Shown piece by piece: positions 43,727-55,259 of a stretch of 64,000 bases of DNA. Position 1 is the stretch's first letter; each line of letters opens with the position of its first letter. The DNA comes from Pascua guehoae. Lineage: Eukaryota; Basidiomycota; Tremellomycetes; Trichosporonales; Trichosporonaceae. The DNA is taken from positions 43,557 through 107,556 of the forward strand of contig BCJX01000018.1 in NCBI GenBank assembly GCA_001600415.1, written 5' to 3'. A program made the translations under genes and the position numbers. The notes beneath the pieces are model-generated. The model did no database searches and was not told the DNA's origin. It saw nothing but the letters and a program-made list of their open reading frames with translations.

Positions 43727-44199
43727 TGTTGATGTGTGTTGCGGTAGTGAGCTGGTGAGCAGAGACGGCCAGCTGGTCTTGTGGACGAGGGTGGATCGGA
43801 CAAGTGCGGGTTCCGAAGCATGTGGTCGCGTCATTGCCCACCGCGTTTGCTTTTCAGGGCCGCCACGCGTCTCGATCCTGGACCAGGCCCCGCAGTGGCG
43901 TCTGTCCAAGATCAATGCCCAGTGGCCAGCGGCAAGACCCGTTAACGTCCCATCCCATGCAAGGTGCGGGGCAGTTGGCATGGAAACCCGAAAGGCTGTG
44001 AGCTGGGAGACTGTACACCGAGGCACGCTAGACATCCGTACTGCATGGCCTATACAATCTTTGCGACTTCGGAGGGTCTGCTCAACAGACATCCACCTCG
44101 GTAACTCCCCCCTTGTACACGTAGTAATTGGTCTGCTATAAGCGTCCGCGCGGAGGGCAACCAGCCGAAGACTCACTTGATTGTGGATTGCGTTATCCC
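43727..44199. other. Spacer between the tandem paralogues
   Basis: Promoter of paralogue 1. Minus-strand reading from 44176 stays open into the gene, but its composition is not protein-like; the MPPLSKRSR start is preferred because it aligns with the MPPRTKRPR start of paralogue 2. Confidence 0.4.
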
Positions 44200-44874
44200 T
44201 CAGAGTGCCCCCTCAAACGTGCACACAATCTCGTCGATCGCCTCTTCGCAAATACAGTAGTCTTGCGACAAATGCCTCATCTCGCGGAGCCTGTTGAGCA
44301 TGGCGCCATTCTCCGAGCGCGCGAGCGTGGCGAGCTCGTCGCCGATAAATGTGTCGAGTACCTCGAGCATGCGGTCGCCCCAGTCGCAGTCTATGCGGAG
44401 CTGCTTCGGGATCTCGCCCACGCTCAAACACAGGCTCTTGAAGATTTTGCGCATCGTCTCGAGCGCGTTTCGTTTCGTGCCAAAGGATGAGTGGGGTTGC
44501 GTCTCGTTGATAATGTCGTCGAACATCGAGTCGATGGAGTGGCGGACCTCTCCCGACTTGTTGAATTGCCGCGAGCCACTCAGGCGGTCGTGCTTGTGGT
44601 TGAGCTCGTACCACGCGCTCTTCGAGCAGTGGTCAAAGTCGATCACGCAGGCAGCCTCTTGCTGCCGCAGCTCTTCCAATTGTCTGAGCCGCGCGTCATC
44701 CGAAGCCTTGACGAGCTGAGCCACGTCGGGATAGTTGGTCGCTGCGTCGAGGAGAAGGGCGCGAACGAGGGGGACGTCGAGTTGGGATATCATGGCTTCC
44801 AGGTCTTCTGGTGCGACCGAAAAGGCAGCAGCCTCGGCGGCATCGGTACGGGGCCGCTTGGTGCGTGGTGGCAT
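44200..44874 (-). CDS. Uncharacterised fungal helical protein, tandem paralogue 2
   Basis: An intronless 224-residue protein starting MPPRTKRPRTD (basic, possible nuclear signal). It continues LEAMISQLDVPLVRALLLDA, NYPDVAQLVK, CVIDFDHCSKSAWYELNHKH, HSSFGTKRNALETMRKIFKS and SVGEIPKQLR, ending CEEAIDEIVCTFEGAL. The FDHxSKSAWYELN and SFGTKRNALExxRKI motifs are better preserved than in paralogue 1, where the first becomes KSFDHLTGMADYQLN. This copy is therefore probably closer to the ancestral form. Mostly helical, no membrane segments. Function unknown. Confidence 0.78.
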   Translation of the reverse strand: MPPRTKRPRTDAAEAAAFSVAPEDLEAMISQLDVPLVRALLLDAATNYPDVAQLVKASDDARLRQLEELRQQEAACVIDFDHCSKSAWYELNHKHDRLSGSRQFNKSGEVRHSIDSMFDDIINETQPHSSFGTKRNALETMRKIFKSLCLSVGEIPKQLRIDCDWGDRMLEVLDTFIGDELATLARSENGAMLNRLREMRHLSQDYCICEEAIDEIVCTFEGAL

Positions 44875-45225
44875 TGTCGGTGGTTGCAGGACGCGTTTGC
44901 AGATGGTAGTGAGGTCGAGACAGCAAGCAACTTCTGGGTTGTAGGCAATGTTCGGGTACAAACACGGTCGCGATGCGAATGTTAGCGTTTCAGGGTCACC
45001 ACGCGTCCTGAAACATGTACCAAACCCTCCCTTCAATGCCTAATAACCAGTGGGCGTGGGAAGACAGTGCTGCTGGGACGTCTTCAAGGCATCACCAGGC
45101 TATGTTAATGCATAAACAAACCTATACCACGACAGTCATTGCCCTCGCGTGCACCCAAGAGCACTTGAACGGAGCAATTACACAAACAGACTAGTACACA
45201 ACAACGCCCCAACAAACCTCGCCGT
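44875..45225. other. Intergenic region before the RAD51 3' end
   Basis: Promoter of paralogue 2 and 3' flank of RAD51. Nothing else recognised. Confidence 0.4.
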
Positions 45226-46671
45226 TCATTCCTTGAGCTCCTCTGGGTCACCAATGCCGTTCGGGCTGAGATTGTCAGTCTTCGTCGTTACGGGCTACCC
45301 ACTTGATGGCAAAGATACCCTCAGCCTCCGGTAGGCAGGGGCTGTCAACAATGCGGCACACGCGGGACGAGCCGCGGCCTTTGCGCAGCGACAGGCGAGT
45401 GGTGGACGCGTGAGCCCTAGATGTTAGTCGGCGTTCCATACACACCTGAGTACGCACATGATGTTACCTCCACTGCGCTGGTCAGCATTATGTTCATTCA
45501 CAGTTTCAGGTGGGACTCACATGGGCTTCTTTGCGTCGGCACCAGCAAACTGGCCGCCATCCACCTGCGCAACGACCTGGTTCGTGACAACCACCGCAAC
45601 ACCAAACTGACGGTTAGATTGACACATGCTGGGACCACCCACCTCATCTGCCAGACGCATGAGCGTGCGGAGGAACTTGGCCAAATGTGTTTGGCGCGCA
45701 GATAGTTCTCCACGACCCGAGAAGTCGGTACGGTACAGCGATGTGCACGAGTCGACAATGAGGAGCGAGAACCTGAAATGAGCTGCTGCACTCGGGAGGG
45801 CAGCTCACCTAGACTCGGCCATCATCGCACTGGCCTGGACGAGGAGCTGCATCTGGTGGTCGGCATTGTACGCGCGAGCATAGGCAATGTTGTCAAGAAC
45901 CTCCTCGCCATTGAGGCCGTACCGCTCGGCGACAGCGAGCACGCGTACAGGACGGAAAGTGCCCTCAGTGTCGATGTAGAGACACTTGCCCTCACCGCCA
46001 CCCATCGTGACAGGGAGCTAACGGTCAGCAATGTGAAGCTCGGTATGGTTCGGCGAGGACAAACCTGGCACGTGACAGCCAATGTGTGGCATATTTGGGA
46101 CTTGCCCGTACGGAACTCGCCTTGAGAGCGTTAGCTTGGACGTCGGGCACCCATGAGCAACTCACCAAACAGCTCGGTGATGGCGCCGGTTTCGATACCC
46201 CCTCCATGAGTTAGCATCACTTCACACTTTGGCCGCCGTCTCACCTCCAAGAATGGTGTCAAGGCCAACGGATCCAGTGGAAATGTGCACAAGCTCCGCG
46301 CGGCGTGCGTGAATCTCAGTAGCGGTCGTGAATCCCATAGGCACAAGTTTGCAAGCTGAGGAGTGAGCGGCCGGATCGCAACTTCGACCGTCTATCCGGT
46401 CGGCACGCACCCTCCGCCAAGATCTTGTCTGCCTTGTTCTCGCTAATGCCCTTGATAGTGCAAAGCTGTTTCTTGGGCGTAAAGGCGACAGCTTCGATGG
46501 TATGCAGACCCGCTTCGGCCAGCTTCTGGCAGTCCTGGGTGGAAATGCCATACTCCTGCGCTGTCAGTACTGGAGCTCGCGGAAAGTACTCACGGCAAGC
46601 TTGGACACCAACAGAGGAGCCAGGATCTCAAACTCCTCCTCCTCCCCGTTAAAGTTGTCTTGCTCTGCCAT
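45226..46671 (-). CDS. RAD51: Rad51 recombinase
   Basis: About ten exons separated by 36-50 nt introns. The start [20 protein letters not shown] is acidic. An HhH segment follows ([37 protein letters not shown]), then [20 protein letters not shown]. The Walker A motif GEFRTGKSQ spans an intron, followed by [40 protein letters not shown] and Walker [27 protein letters not shown] and [11 protein letters not shown] mark Rad51 rather than Dmc1 (which has GRGELADRQ). The C-terminus [14 protein letters not shown] ... [15 protein letters not shown] ends [12 protein letters not shown]. Rad51 forms nucleoprotein filaments for homologous recombination. It is divergently transcribed from MSH6 across 400 bp with ACGCG elements, suggesting G1/S co-expression. 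Confidence 0.95.
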
Positions 46672-47071
46672 GTTGATGTGGTAATGGGGTATGGATGTTG
46701 GAATGGGTAAAGACCAAGAGGAGAGGAAGGATGGTAGATGTTGCCAGGTCAGGCGGGAGGCACCCTTGCCACCCAACCATTGTTTTGGAAAAACAAGGCG
46801 CGTCCCGGTTGACTGTGCAAATAGAGTTTGGTTCCGCTAATGTAGGTGTTTGTAATGCGCGGTTTAGTAAATTGCTTCCGTGTAGTTGACGCGACTGGTC
46901 GAACCTGACCGACGTGTGGTGGAGGCCCTGGGTAGTGGCGCAGTGGGTGGCTGGCTGGGTTCACGTCTACGCGCCTTCCTTCCTTGGCTTTGAAATCGCC
47001 ATCTAGACCACCAACACCCACCACATCTCATTTCTCAAACACATCTCGCGTCGTCACCTGTACATTCCATC
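46672..47071. promoter_or_regulatory. Bidirectional RAD51/MSH6 promoter with ACGCG cores
   Basis: A 400-bp divergent promoter. ACGCG or its complement CGCGT occurs at 46799-46803, 46889-46893, 46969-46973 and 47047-47051. In yeasts this core is bound by the MBF complex at G1/S, and both RAD51 and MSH6 are known MBF-type targets. Binding here is inferred from the motif only. Confidence 0.5.
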
Positions 47072-50000
47072 ATGGTCAAGCCAAAGTCTGACCCCGCAGA
47101 GGGCAAGGGGTGAGTAACGCTATCAGCCTGTGAAGTGTTCACTGTTGACATCTACTATAGGCCGAGGCAAATGTCCCTGGCCGCGTTCTTTGGCACCCCC
47201 AAGCCTGGACTTGCTCCAAAGTCGACACCTACCCCAGCTCCGTCCAAGTCCAAGCCGAGGCTTCCTCCAGCACCTCCCATCACCTCGTCATCTCCTGCAT
47301 CATCACTTCGCACTCCCCCGTCCGACCCGCCCATGTCGTCGCCACTCGTCAACGCGACCGCGAAGCGTGCTGCGCGCGCGTCGCGCCGCGTCGTCATTGC
47401 AGGTTCAGAGTCGCCAGACCTCAGCCCGCCGCCCGAGATCTTCAAGGCCCCTGTAATGGTGCCTTCTAGGTCAGCGTCGCCCGTCAAGGCAGCTCCTGCC
47501 CCTGCGTCGCCAGTCAAAATACCAGAAGTCGAGCCGATGGACGTTGATGACTCGCCGATTTTAACAGTGAGTGGAGCTCCTTCCTTCAGGGTTGGCTTCC
47601 TTGAACAATTTCACTCTTTCACTTCACCTTCCTTCAGACGATCGTGTTCATTCGTACTAACACAACCCAGTCTCGTCGCTCGAAGCGCAAAGTTATCTAT
47701 GCTGAATCGGATTCGGACTCGGACATGGGAACGCCAGCACCCCCTCGCAAGAGTGAGCAACATTGGATGGTGCATTATTAACCGAGTAGGCAGGAGGCCG
47801 AGGAAGAACCTCAGGATCGAGTCCGATGATGACGAGTTTGTCTTTGACGAAGGTGAAGATGCGCTGTTGGGTGAGTCTCCTAGAGTTTGATTCGTGGTCA
47901 CACTCTGACTCTACCAGCCGCTGCTGCTGAAGAATACGAGGCGGGTCTGGTCTCTGATGCCGCATCGCCATCACCGTCCATCGCTTCTTCAGCGTCTCCT
48001 GTTAAGAAGTCGGCCAAGCGTTTCAAGGACAAGCCATTTTCTGCACCAAAGGCAACAGTCAAGAAGGCTACCATGTCCTGGGGCAACTCGCCATCGTCGG
48101 CTGCGGGTTCATCCAAGCCCCTCTCGCGCGAAGGGTCAAGCAAAAACGTCGGCGGCTCAGACTTCCTCCTCACTGCAGCGGAGCGCAAGAAGATTCAGGC
48201 CAAGGAAGAGAAACGCGAGAGCGAGACGTGCTTTGACTTCCTCATCGACATGACCGACAAGGACCGTAACAAGCCCGGTGATCCAGAGTACGACCCTCGC
48301 ACAATTTACATTCCCCCGAAGGCATGGAAAGAGTTTACACCATTCGAGCGTCAGTTCTGGGAAATCAAGCAGAACCACTACGACACTGTCCTCTTCTTCC
48401 AGAAGGGCAAGTTTTACGAACTGTACGAGAACGACGCCATGATCGGCCACCAAGAGTTTGACCTCAAGCTCACCGACCGCGTCAAGATGAAGATGGTAGG
48501 TCGAGAGTTTTTGTGCGACCTAACAGCATCAGGTCGGTGTTCCTGAGCAGACATTCGAGTTCTGGGCGGCCAAGTTCCTCGGCGCAGGCTACAAGGTTGG
48601 CAAGGTCGAGCAGGCAGAGACTGCCCTTGGGTACGTCAAGATTCAAGTTACGAGTGCTAACTGGTTAGTATGGAGATGCGCACCAAGGCTGCCGCCAAAC
48701 CACAAGGCAGGGAGATTGTCCGCCGCGAGCTTGCACAGGTGTTTACCAATGGCACCATTGTAGACGGGACATACCTCACCTCCGATGAGGCGAACCACTG
48801 TGTTGCAATCAAGGTGGGCAACTTTCGTATGGTCGTGCGCTAACGGACAAGGAATGGAGCGATGGGCCAAACACTCCCTCTTCGTTTGGCATTTGTGTCA
48901 TGGACGCATCGACTGGCGAGTTCAACCTGTCCGCCTTCGATGACGACGCTTGTCGGACGCGTTTGGAGACCATGTTCCGCCAGATTCGTCCCAAGGAGCT
49001 CGTGTTTGCCAAGGTTGGTACCGCGAGTGGGCCTGAGCTAACAACGTACAGGGCAACCTGTCTGTTCCCACCACACGGTTATTGCGCAACATTCTCCCGA
49101 GCAGCACGCTGTGGCAGTCGTTCAAGCTTGGTAAAGAGTTCCTGTCAGTCGAGGAAACGCTCGAATCGCTTGCGACAATCTTCAAATCGGATGACGGCGG
49201 CGAGCCTGCCCTCCCCGAGGCCATCTCTAGCATGCTCGACAAGCCGCTGGCGATGGAGGCGCTTGGCGGCATGATCTTCTACCTTCGCTCGCTCAACCTC
49301 GACAAGGATCTCATCTCCCAAAAGAATTTCAACATTTACGACCCCATCAAGAACGGCAAGAGCCTTGTGCTAGATGGGCAGACGCTGGGTCACATGGAGG
49401 TAAGCTAAAAAATTGCTCTCCGCAGCTGACATGCAGGTTCTGATGAACAACGAAGGAGGCGAAGAAGGAACGCTCCTTCACCTCTTGCAGCGTTGCATGA
49501 CACCGTTTGGTTAGTTTTCTTTCTCATCCAAGCTGACAAGCAGGGAAGCGCCTTTTCCGGATTTGGCTCACCTCGCCGCTTCGCGACGCAGTTGCGATTA
49601 ACGAGAGGCTGGACGCAGTCGACGACCTCATGGGATGCCCTGCATTTACGGGCCAGTTCACTCAGCTTTGCAAACATCTCCCAGACCTGGAGGTGAGTAT
49701 CTCGAAGCCCCCTCTGAGCGCAGCTGACGATGTATTAGCGTCTTGTCTCGCGTATTCACGCTGGATCGGTTCGCCAGACTGACTTCCTCAAGGTCATGGA
49801 CGTGGGTAGCTTTCGACCGCCACTTTTGCTGACCCGATCCAGAGCTTTGGCAATATTCAGGCTGGCATCGAGAAGCTCTCTCAGGTTGCGGAGAACTTTG
49901 AGTCTGCTAGCGTCCGTGGTCTGCTCCGGACGGCGCCCAGCCTGGAGACTCATTTGGAACACATTCTCTCCCTTTACACTGTTGAGCAGGACGGTGCGTA

Positions 50001-51553
50001 CAAGGCCTCCTATGAGAGTACGAGCTTATCCCTTTAGAGAAAACGATTGCCATTATGCCGACCAAAGGCGCAGACCAGGAGTGTGATGACGCTGAGGATG
50101 AGATTGAGCAGGTCGAGGGAGAGCTCCAGTCTCTGCTCAAACAGGTCAAGAAGAAACTCGGGTGCGTTAGCTTATGCATCTCCATTAGAGACAAGCTAAT
50201 CGCCAGAGTGAAAGAAGCTGCGTTCTGGCACAGCGCGCAGGGTAACAAGGAAATCTATCAGATCCAAGTGCCCGCGGGTACCAAGGTACCTTCCAACTGG
50301 ACAAAGTGCGGCGGGACGAAGAAGATTGCTCGCTACTACACGCCCGACACGCTCCCGGTCATCCGACGAATGCAAGAAGCGCGTGAAACGCAATCGACGG
50401 CCAAGCGCAGCTTTTTCAAGCGCCTCCTGAACGAGTTTGACAAGGACCGCACTGTCTGGCTCAAGATGATCCGCGTCGTGGCCGAGGTGGACTGCCTGGT
50501 CTCGCTGGCCAAGGCGTCTCACGACATGGACGAGCCCAAGTGCCGTCCCGAGTTTGTGGACTCGGAGCAGGCATTTATCGACTTTGGCGAGCTGCGCCAC
50601 CCGTCCATGTGCCTTCAGCGCGACTTTATTGCCAACGACGTGCAGCTCGGCGGCGATGTTGCGCGCACAACACTGCTCACTGGCCCCAATATGGCTGGTA
50701 AGAGTACACTTCTGCGCATGACTGCTGCTGGCGTTATCATGGCGCAAATGGGGTGCTACGTGCCGGCGGCACGTGCGCGCCTGAGCCCGATCGACAAGAT
50801 CCAGACGCGTATGGGCGCTTATGACAGTGAGTTAGAAGGCAAGGTCGCCGCTAACTCGCAGACATGTTTGCGAACGCGAGTACTTTCAAGGTTGAACTGG
50901 ACGAGTGCTCGAAGATTCTGCGCGAGGCAGGCCCTAAATCGCTGGTTATTCTCGACGAGCTTGGTCGCGGAACTTCGACGTTTGACGGCATGGCGATTGC
51001 TGGTGCCGTGCTGCACCACATTTCCACCCACACCCTGCCCCTTGGTTTCTTTGCAGTAAGCTTACTCCTCCTCTTCGTGAAGCTGACAACAGACCCACTA
51101 TGGCTCGCTCACGGACGACTTCCTGTACCACCCCAACATCCGCAACATGCACATGCAGGTGCACGTCGACGACGACCAAGGCGTAAGTTGAGTATGCTTT
51201 ATTGTGGCTGACATCAGGTTGTGTTCCTGTACAAGCTTATTGCTGGACACGCGGAATCGTCGCACGGAACCCGTGAGTGCAACCAGTCTGCCACCGGCTG
51301 ACATGCAGACGTGGCGAAACTCGCAGGTGTGCCGCAGACTGTCATTGACCGCGCGGACGAGGTATCGGCGCAGTTCTTCGAGGCATTCCAGCACAAGCTC
51401 GCGTCGCGGCGCCAGAGCGAGCTGTCGCTCATGGCGCAGGCCGACTTTGCCTGGCTGGTCAAGTTGGTCGGCGGCGGTGTAGAGGAGACGACGGCGACGA
51501 CGGAGCAGCAGCTGGATGTGATTCGCCGCGCGGCGGCACGCTATGCCGCGTAG
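47072..51553 (+). CDS. MSH6: Mismatch-repair protein Msh6
   Basis: A multi-exon MutS homologue of roughly 1,200 residues. The start [13 protein letters not shown] is followed by a PCNA-binding PIP box QMSLAAFF. A disordered, phospho-site-rich region follows ([38 protein letters not shown]). The MutS domain I carries [11 protein letters not shown], whose Phe and Glu contact mispaired DNA in Msh6 but are absent from Msh2. Later blocks are [36 protein letters not shown]..., the Walker [15 protein letters not shown], the signature [20 protein letters not shown] and a THYGSL switch. The C-terminal helix-turn-helix ends [11 protein letters not shown]. It works with Msh2 as MutS-alpha, recognising base mismatches and small loops. 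At least fifteen introns of about 38-80 nt are visible. The PIP box confirms Msh6 over Msh2. Confidence 0.95.
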
Positions 51554-51732
51554 GTTGGCCAGTGGCCGAGGTTGCGAGGTTGTATTGTAGGACATGACAT
51601 GCACATATGAGTTTCGGACTGTGCAGGATGGCTCTTTTGGGATGCAGTGGGCGTAGGGCCCCGTCCTTCATCTTGTCTTTTCTACATGGCAAGCCCGCCT
51701 CGCCATTCTAATCCAGAACCCGTATCAAGCTA

Positions 51733-52963
51733 CTACAACTTTGCCCTCTCCTCCTTTATTTCTTTCACCTCCTCTCGGCCCTTCATCTCCTTCTCAACCC
51801 ACTCCTCCAACGCCCCCACAAGCCCCACAAGCACCTCCCTCCCCATGCCCGCGCGCAGACAAACCCGCACCCGCTCCCCGCCCGGCGGCACAGTAGGCGG
51901 CACGACGGGCCGCACGACATATCCCCTCTCGAGCAAGAAGGCAGCGAGGGCATGGGGCGTAGGCGAGAGCAAGCCAATAATGGGCGCGAGGAGGGGCAGG
52001 GGCGGACCCGGAGCGGGGTCGGGGAGGCGGAGGAGCGTGCGTGGCGTGCGCGCGAGGAGGGGCGCGAGGAGGCGCGTGAGCGTGTGGATGTTGGCCGTGA
52101 GGGCCGCGCGGCGCTGGCGTGTTAGTTTAGTCGGGTTACTGGGCTCGTGTGTGTGTGTGCCCCTCTCGTTCCTCTCGTTCCCCAACCAGCTGCTCTGGGC
52201 TCCTTGTCTCGCCAAACCACCTGTCATGCAGTGCCCATCGTCTCTTTCTGTCCCCTCGTCATCTGCCGTCTGTGGGCTCTTGGACCTGGCCTGGGCCTTG
52301 TCCTTTGTTCTTGTGCTCCGTATGGTGCTCCGTCTGGTGCTCCGTCTGGTGCTCCGTCTGGTGCTCCGTCTCGTTCTTTCATGTCGTGCTCTGGCCTTCT
52401 CGCCTCGTTTCATCGGGTCTCTTCTCGCCTCGTCGTCCCGCCTCGCCTCGCCTCGTGCTCTCCTCGTCCTGTCATCTCACGCCCCGTCTCATTGCCCAGT
52501 GTCATGCCTCTCACGTCCCCTCGTTTTTGTTCCCCGTGGTTTCGCTCTTCGCTCTTCCCACTTCCCGCTTCCCGCTTCCAGTCCCCTCTTGTGCGCAATG
52601 TCACACACCCCGACGTAACCTCCATCTCGGTCGGATGGAGCACAGTTTGGGTCGCTCCGACGTCTCGACGACTGGTCGCTGGCGTCTTGCTCCCCTATGC
52701 CTCGGTGTCGTCTGGCTGCCAGTCTTTACGCCATCTCTGCAGTGTCTCTGCGCCATTTCTGCGCCATCCACTCTCCCATCTCGGCACTGTTCCCCGCACT
52801 CCTCTGCCCATCGCCACTCTCTTTTCCGCTCCCTCCTTCGCTGCCCACTGCACTTTCCGCTGTACTGCCCTCGTCGCTGCCCAATACGCTGCTCGGCACG
52901 CTGCTCGTTACGCTGTTCGCGTCTTCACTTGCCAGCACCACTTATGCACTCCACACCCTCCCG

Positions 52964-53006
<43 letters not shown>

Positions 53007-54233
53007 CGCGGCACACTCTCTTACCCTCACCCACGTCTAAACTCACCTGATCCCCCTCCTCGCCCTGGAGCACATCCCACGCACACTCGAGTGCAACGAC
53101 GGTGCCTACGGGTGGCGCGGTCGAGAAAATAAACGGCCGCGCAAAGTTGATGAGAAACGACCGCACCGTCTCGGACGCGAGCAGCACGGCGCCCGAGCAG
53201 CCCACACCCTTGCCGAATGTCATTAGGCGGACCGTGACGCGTGGGTCTGGCATGCCCGTTACGTCGGCGGGGTTCTGGCCTGGGGGACCTAGGGCGGCGA
53301 CGAATCCGCGGCCGCCGGCGCCGTACACGCCCGTACTGTGCGCCTCGTCGACGAGGACACACTGGGATGCGCGTGGGACGTGCGCGTCGAGCACGTCGAG
53401 GAGGGCGGGGAGGGGCGCAAAGTCGCCGTCCATCGAGTAGAGCGACTCGACGGCGAGGAAGACGGTTGGCTGTGAGGCTGGACTAGCATTCCCCCCGCGC
53501 TCGCCCGCTCCATCTACGCTCCCACGGATACGCCTCAGCACCTCGCCCAGACTCGCGGGGTCATTGTGCCGAAACGCCACTCTGTGGCGCGGGGGCACGC
53601 GGCTCGCGCGCATCCCCGAGTGGACGGAGGCGTGGATGAGCTCGTCGTACACGACCCAGTCTGCGGGCTGGGGCACGGTGGCGAAAAAGGACACATTGGC
53701 GTCCCACCCAGAGTTGAACAGGAGGGCCGTGGGCGCGACAAAGTGCGCGGCCAGCCGGCGCTCGAGGGCAGAGTGTGCCGGCGTGCAGCCGGACAGGAGG
53801 CGGGAGCCCGTCGAGCCCAGGACACTCGGGGAGGCGGCGAGGCGCGCGAGGTAGGCGGTGCGCAGGGTTGGGGACGCGGTTAGGCTCAGGTAGTCGTTCG
53901 ACGACTGGGGTCAGCGGTTGGCCTGGGAGTAGACGGTTGTTGCATGTATGCTGCTCTCCTCGAGGGCAATGTGGTCATGTTCAAACCGCAAACCCAGGCG
54001 TGGCTCCTCCCACCTGCGCCTGCCGCCTGTCACCTGCCTGTCACCGGCCACCTACCAAGCCGCGACCACACTCAAGCCGCGACCACACTCGAGCCGCGTC
54101 CTCGTAGCCCGATGCGACTCACAAAATCCACCAAGCCGCCAGGACCGACATCATACTCCTTGAGCGTCCGGAAGCGCCCCTTTGCCTTGCGCTCGTCGAG
54201 CAGGCGCCCCAGGCGCGTGTCGAGGTGGGCCAT
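51733..54233 (-). CDS. BioF-like PLP-dependent acyl-CoA transferase (AONS family)
   Basis: An alpha-oxoamine synthase related to 8-amino-7-oxononanoate synthase of biotin synthesis. Exon 1 (from 54233) gives MAHLDTRLGRLLDERKAKGR and ends VDF. Exon 2 continues SSNDYLSLT, then GSTGSRLLSGCTPAHSALER, FNSGWDANVSFF, VYDELIHASVHSGMRAS, VAVESLYSMDGDFAP-type sequence, LVDEAHSTGVYG and the PLP-lysine motif TFGKGVGCSGAVLL. It ends in IFSTAPP. The last exon (from 52113) is the small domain with IIGLLSP, LLERGYVVRPVVPPTVPPGG and VRVCLRAG. The PLP-lysine motif reads TFGKG instead of the more usual TFSKA/SKG. Two long introns interrupt it: about 200 nt and 933 nt, the latter with low-complexity repeats. No other biotin gene is in the window. 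Confidence 0.85.
52312..52371. repeat. 12-bp tandem repeat, five copies, intronic
   Basis: Five head-to-tail copies of GGTGCTCCGTCT (first copy diverged), inside the 933-nt intron (52114-53046) of the BioF-like gene. Confidence 0.9.
52964..53003. repeat. C40 homopolymer (G40 in the transcript), intronic
   Basis: Forty consecutive C on the plus strand, preceded by CCG at 52961-52963. The host gene is on the minus strand, so the pre-mRNA carries G40 about 45-80 nt after the donor site. The exact length is doubtful, since long homopolymers are prone to sequencing and assembly error. Confidence 0.9.
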
Positions 54234-55259
54234 CGGTGTGAGCGGAGAGATGTCAGACGTGCGACGTGCGACGTGTCGAGGGCCAGTGTCAGGCAGCTAG
54301 GCAGCTACGCAGCCGTTTTAGTGCAAGGATGGCAAGAACTCGAGTATCAACCGTTGATCAATCGTTGATCCATCTCTGTGGACTGGGTTTTTTTTCTGGG
54401 GTTGCATTCTGATAATCTGCCTGTATGTAGACTGTGCCGGCGGCGAGAATAGCCCGTGTGTGCCAGATCAGGCCAGGATATCGTCTACCCGGCTCGGGTT
54501 TGGGGGCTATATCTTGCCGCCGTCGGGCGCAGGCTTTGGGGGTTGGGGGTAGGCGTAGGGGTGGCCACAGGCAGGCGCGTCGGGGCCTAGCTAGCCTCAC
54601 GCCGCAGGTTGCAGGTCGCAGGTCGCGGGTAGCCCTAGAATCGCGCGATTGGTGATGAATAGAGATCTCGACGGAGCCCCGAAAATGGGTGACTGGCAGA
54701 GTGGAGGTCGAGATAACGCCATTGATTTGGTGCACAGAGTGGGCAGATGGGCAGATGGGCAGATGGGCAGCATGGAGCAAAGGGGTTGGTGGTTGGTGGG
54801 GAAATGCTCAGTATTGTACGCTCAGACAGACTGCGTGCCGCGTGCCTGGATGGGTCGGGGCGCGGGGGTGAGACTCTTGCAACACGTGTGCAAAATCGAG
54901 ACGGAATCAAAATTTCCCAGCCCGAGGAAGGTGGTCTCTGCCCGTTTTATTGTTGTTGTTGCTGCTTGCCTTTGGTTTATGCAAAGTGGTCGGCGGGCAG
55001 AGTGGAGTGGGGTGACTGTCTTTTGCGGCGTGCGGTCGCGTGTCTGTCAATCCTTTCCTTTCCTTTCCTTCCTTTTCTTTCCTTTGTGTTTGTTATTCTT
55101 GTTCTCTTCCTTCTGTTACTCTCTTCATCAAAACTCTCTCCTTCTTTCTGCTCTGCCTCCACCTTCCACTCACACTGATCACACCAACGCCCAGAAAAAT
55201 AATCCATTTACCCCCAATTAATCCCATTCCCTTTGATGTAGACCAGCTCGACCGACGAC
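54234..55259. other. Divergent promoter region of BioF-like and GLTSCR1-domain genes
   Basis: Contains four copies of the octamer GGGCAGAT at 54741-54770 and a pyrimidine tract of TTTCC pentamers at 55049-55088. The last 100 bp before 55260 look like a 5' UTR. No ORF of coding character. Confidence 0.45.

Noticed and set aside
42956..44874. Firm call of the tandem paralogues as Cut8/Sts1 proteasome tethers
   Set aside because: Only a loose helical resemblance; the diagnostic SKSAWYELN and SFGTKRNALE motifs point to another, uncharacterised family.
45226..46671. Possible Dmc1 rather than Rad51
   Set aside because: The [15 protein letters not shown] and [11 protein letters not shown] sequences and the acidic N-terminus are Rad51 features; Dmc1 has GRGELADRQ.
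52147..53132. Long plus-strand ORFs over the BioF-like intron and exon
   Set aside because: They translate Leu/Ser/Pro/Cys-rich low-complexity sequence including the C40 run, while the minus strand has PLP-enzyme motifs and a branch site plus acceptor at 52114.
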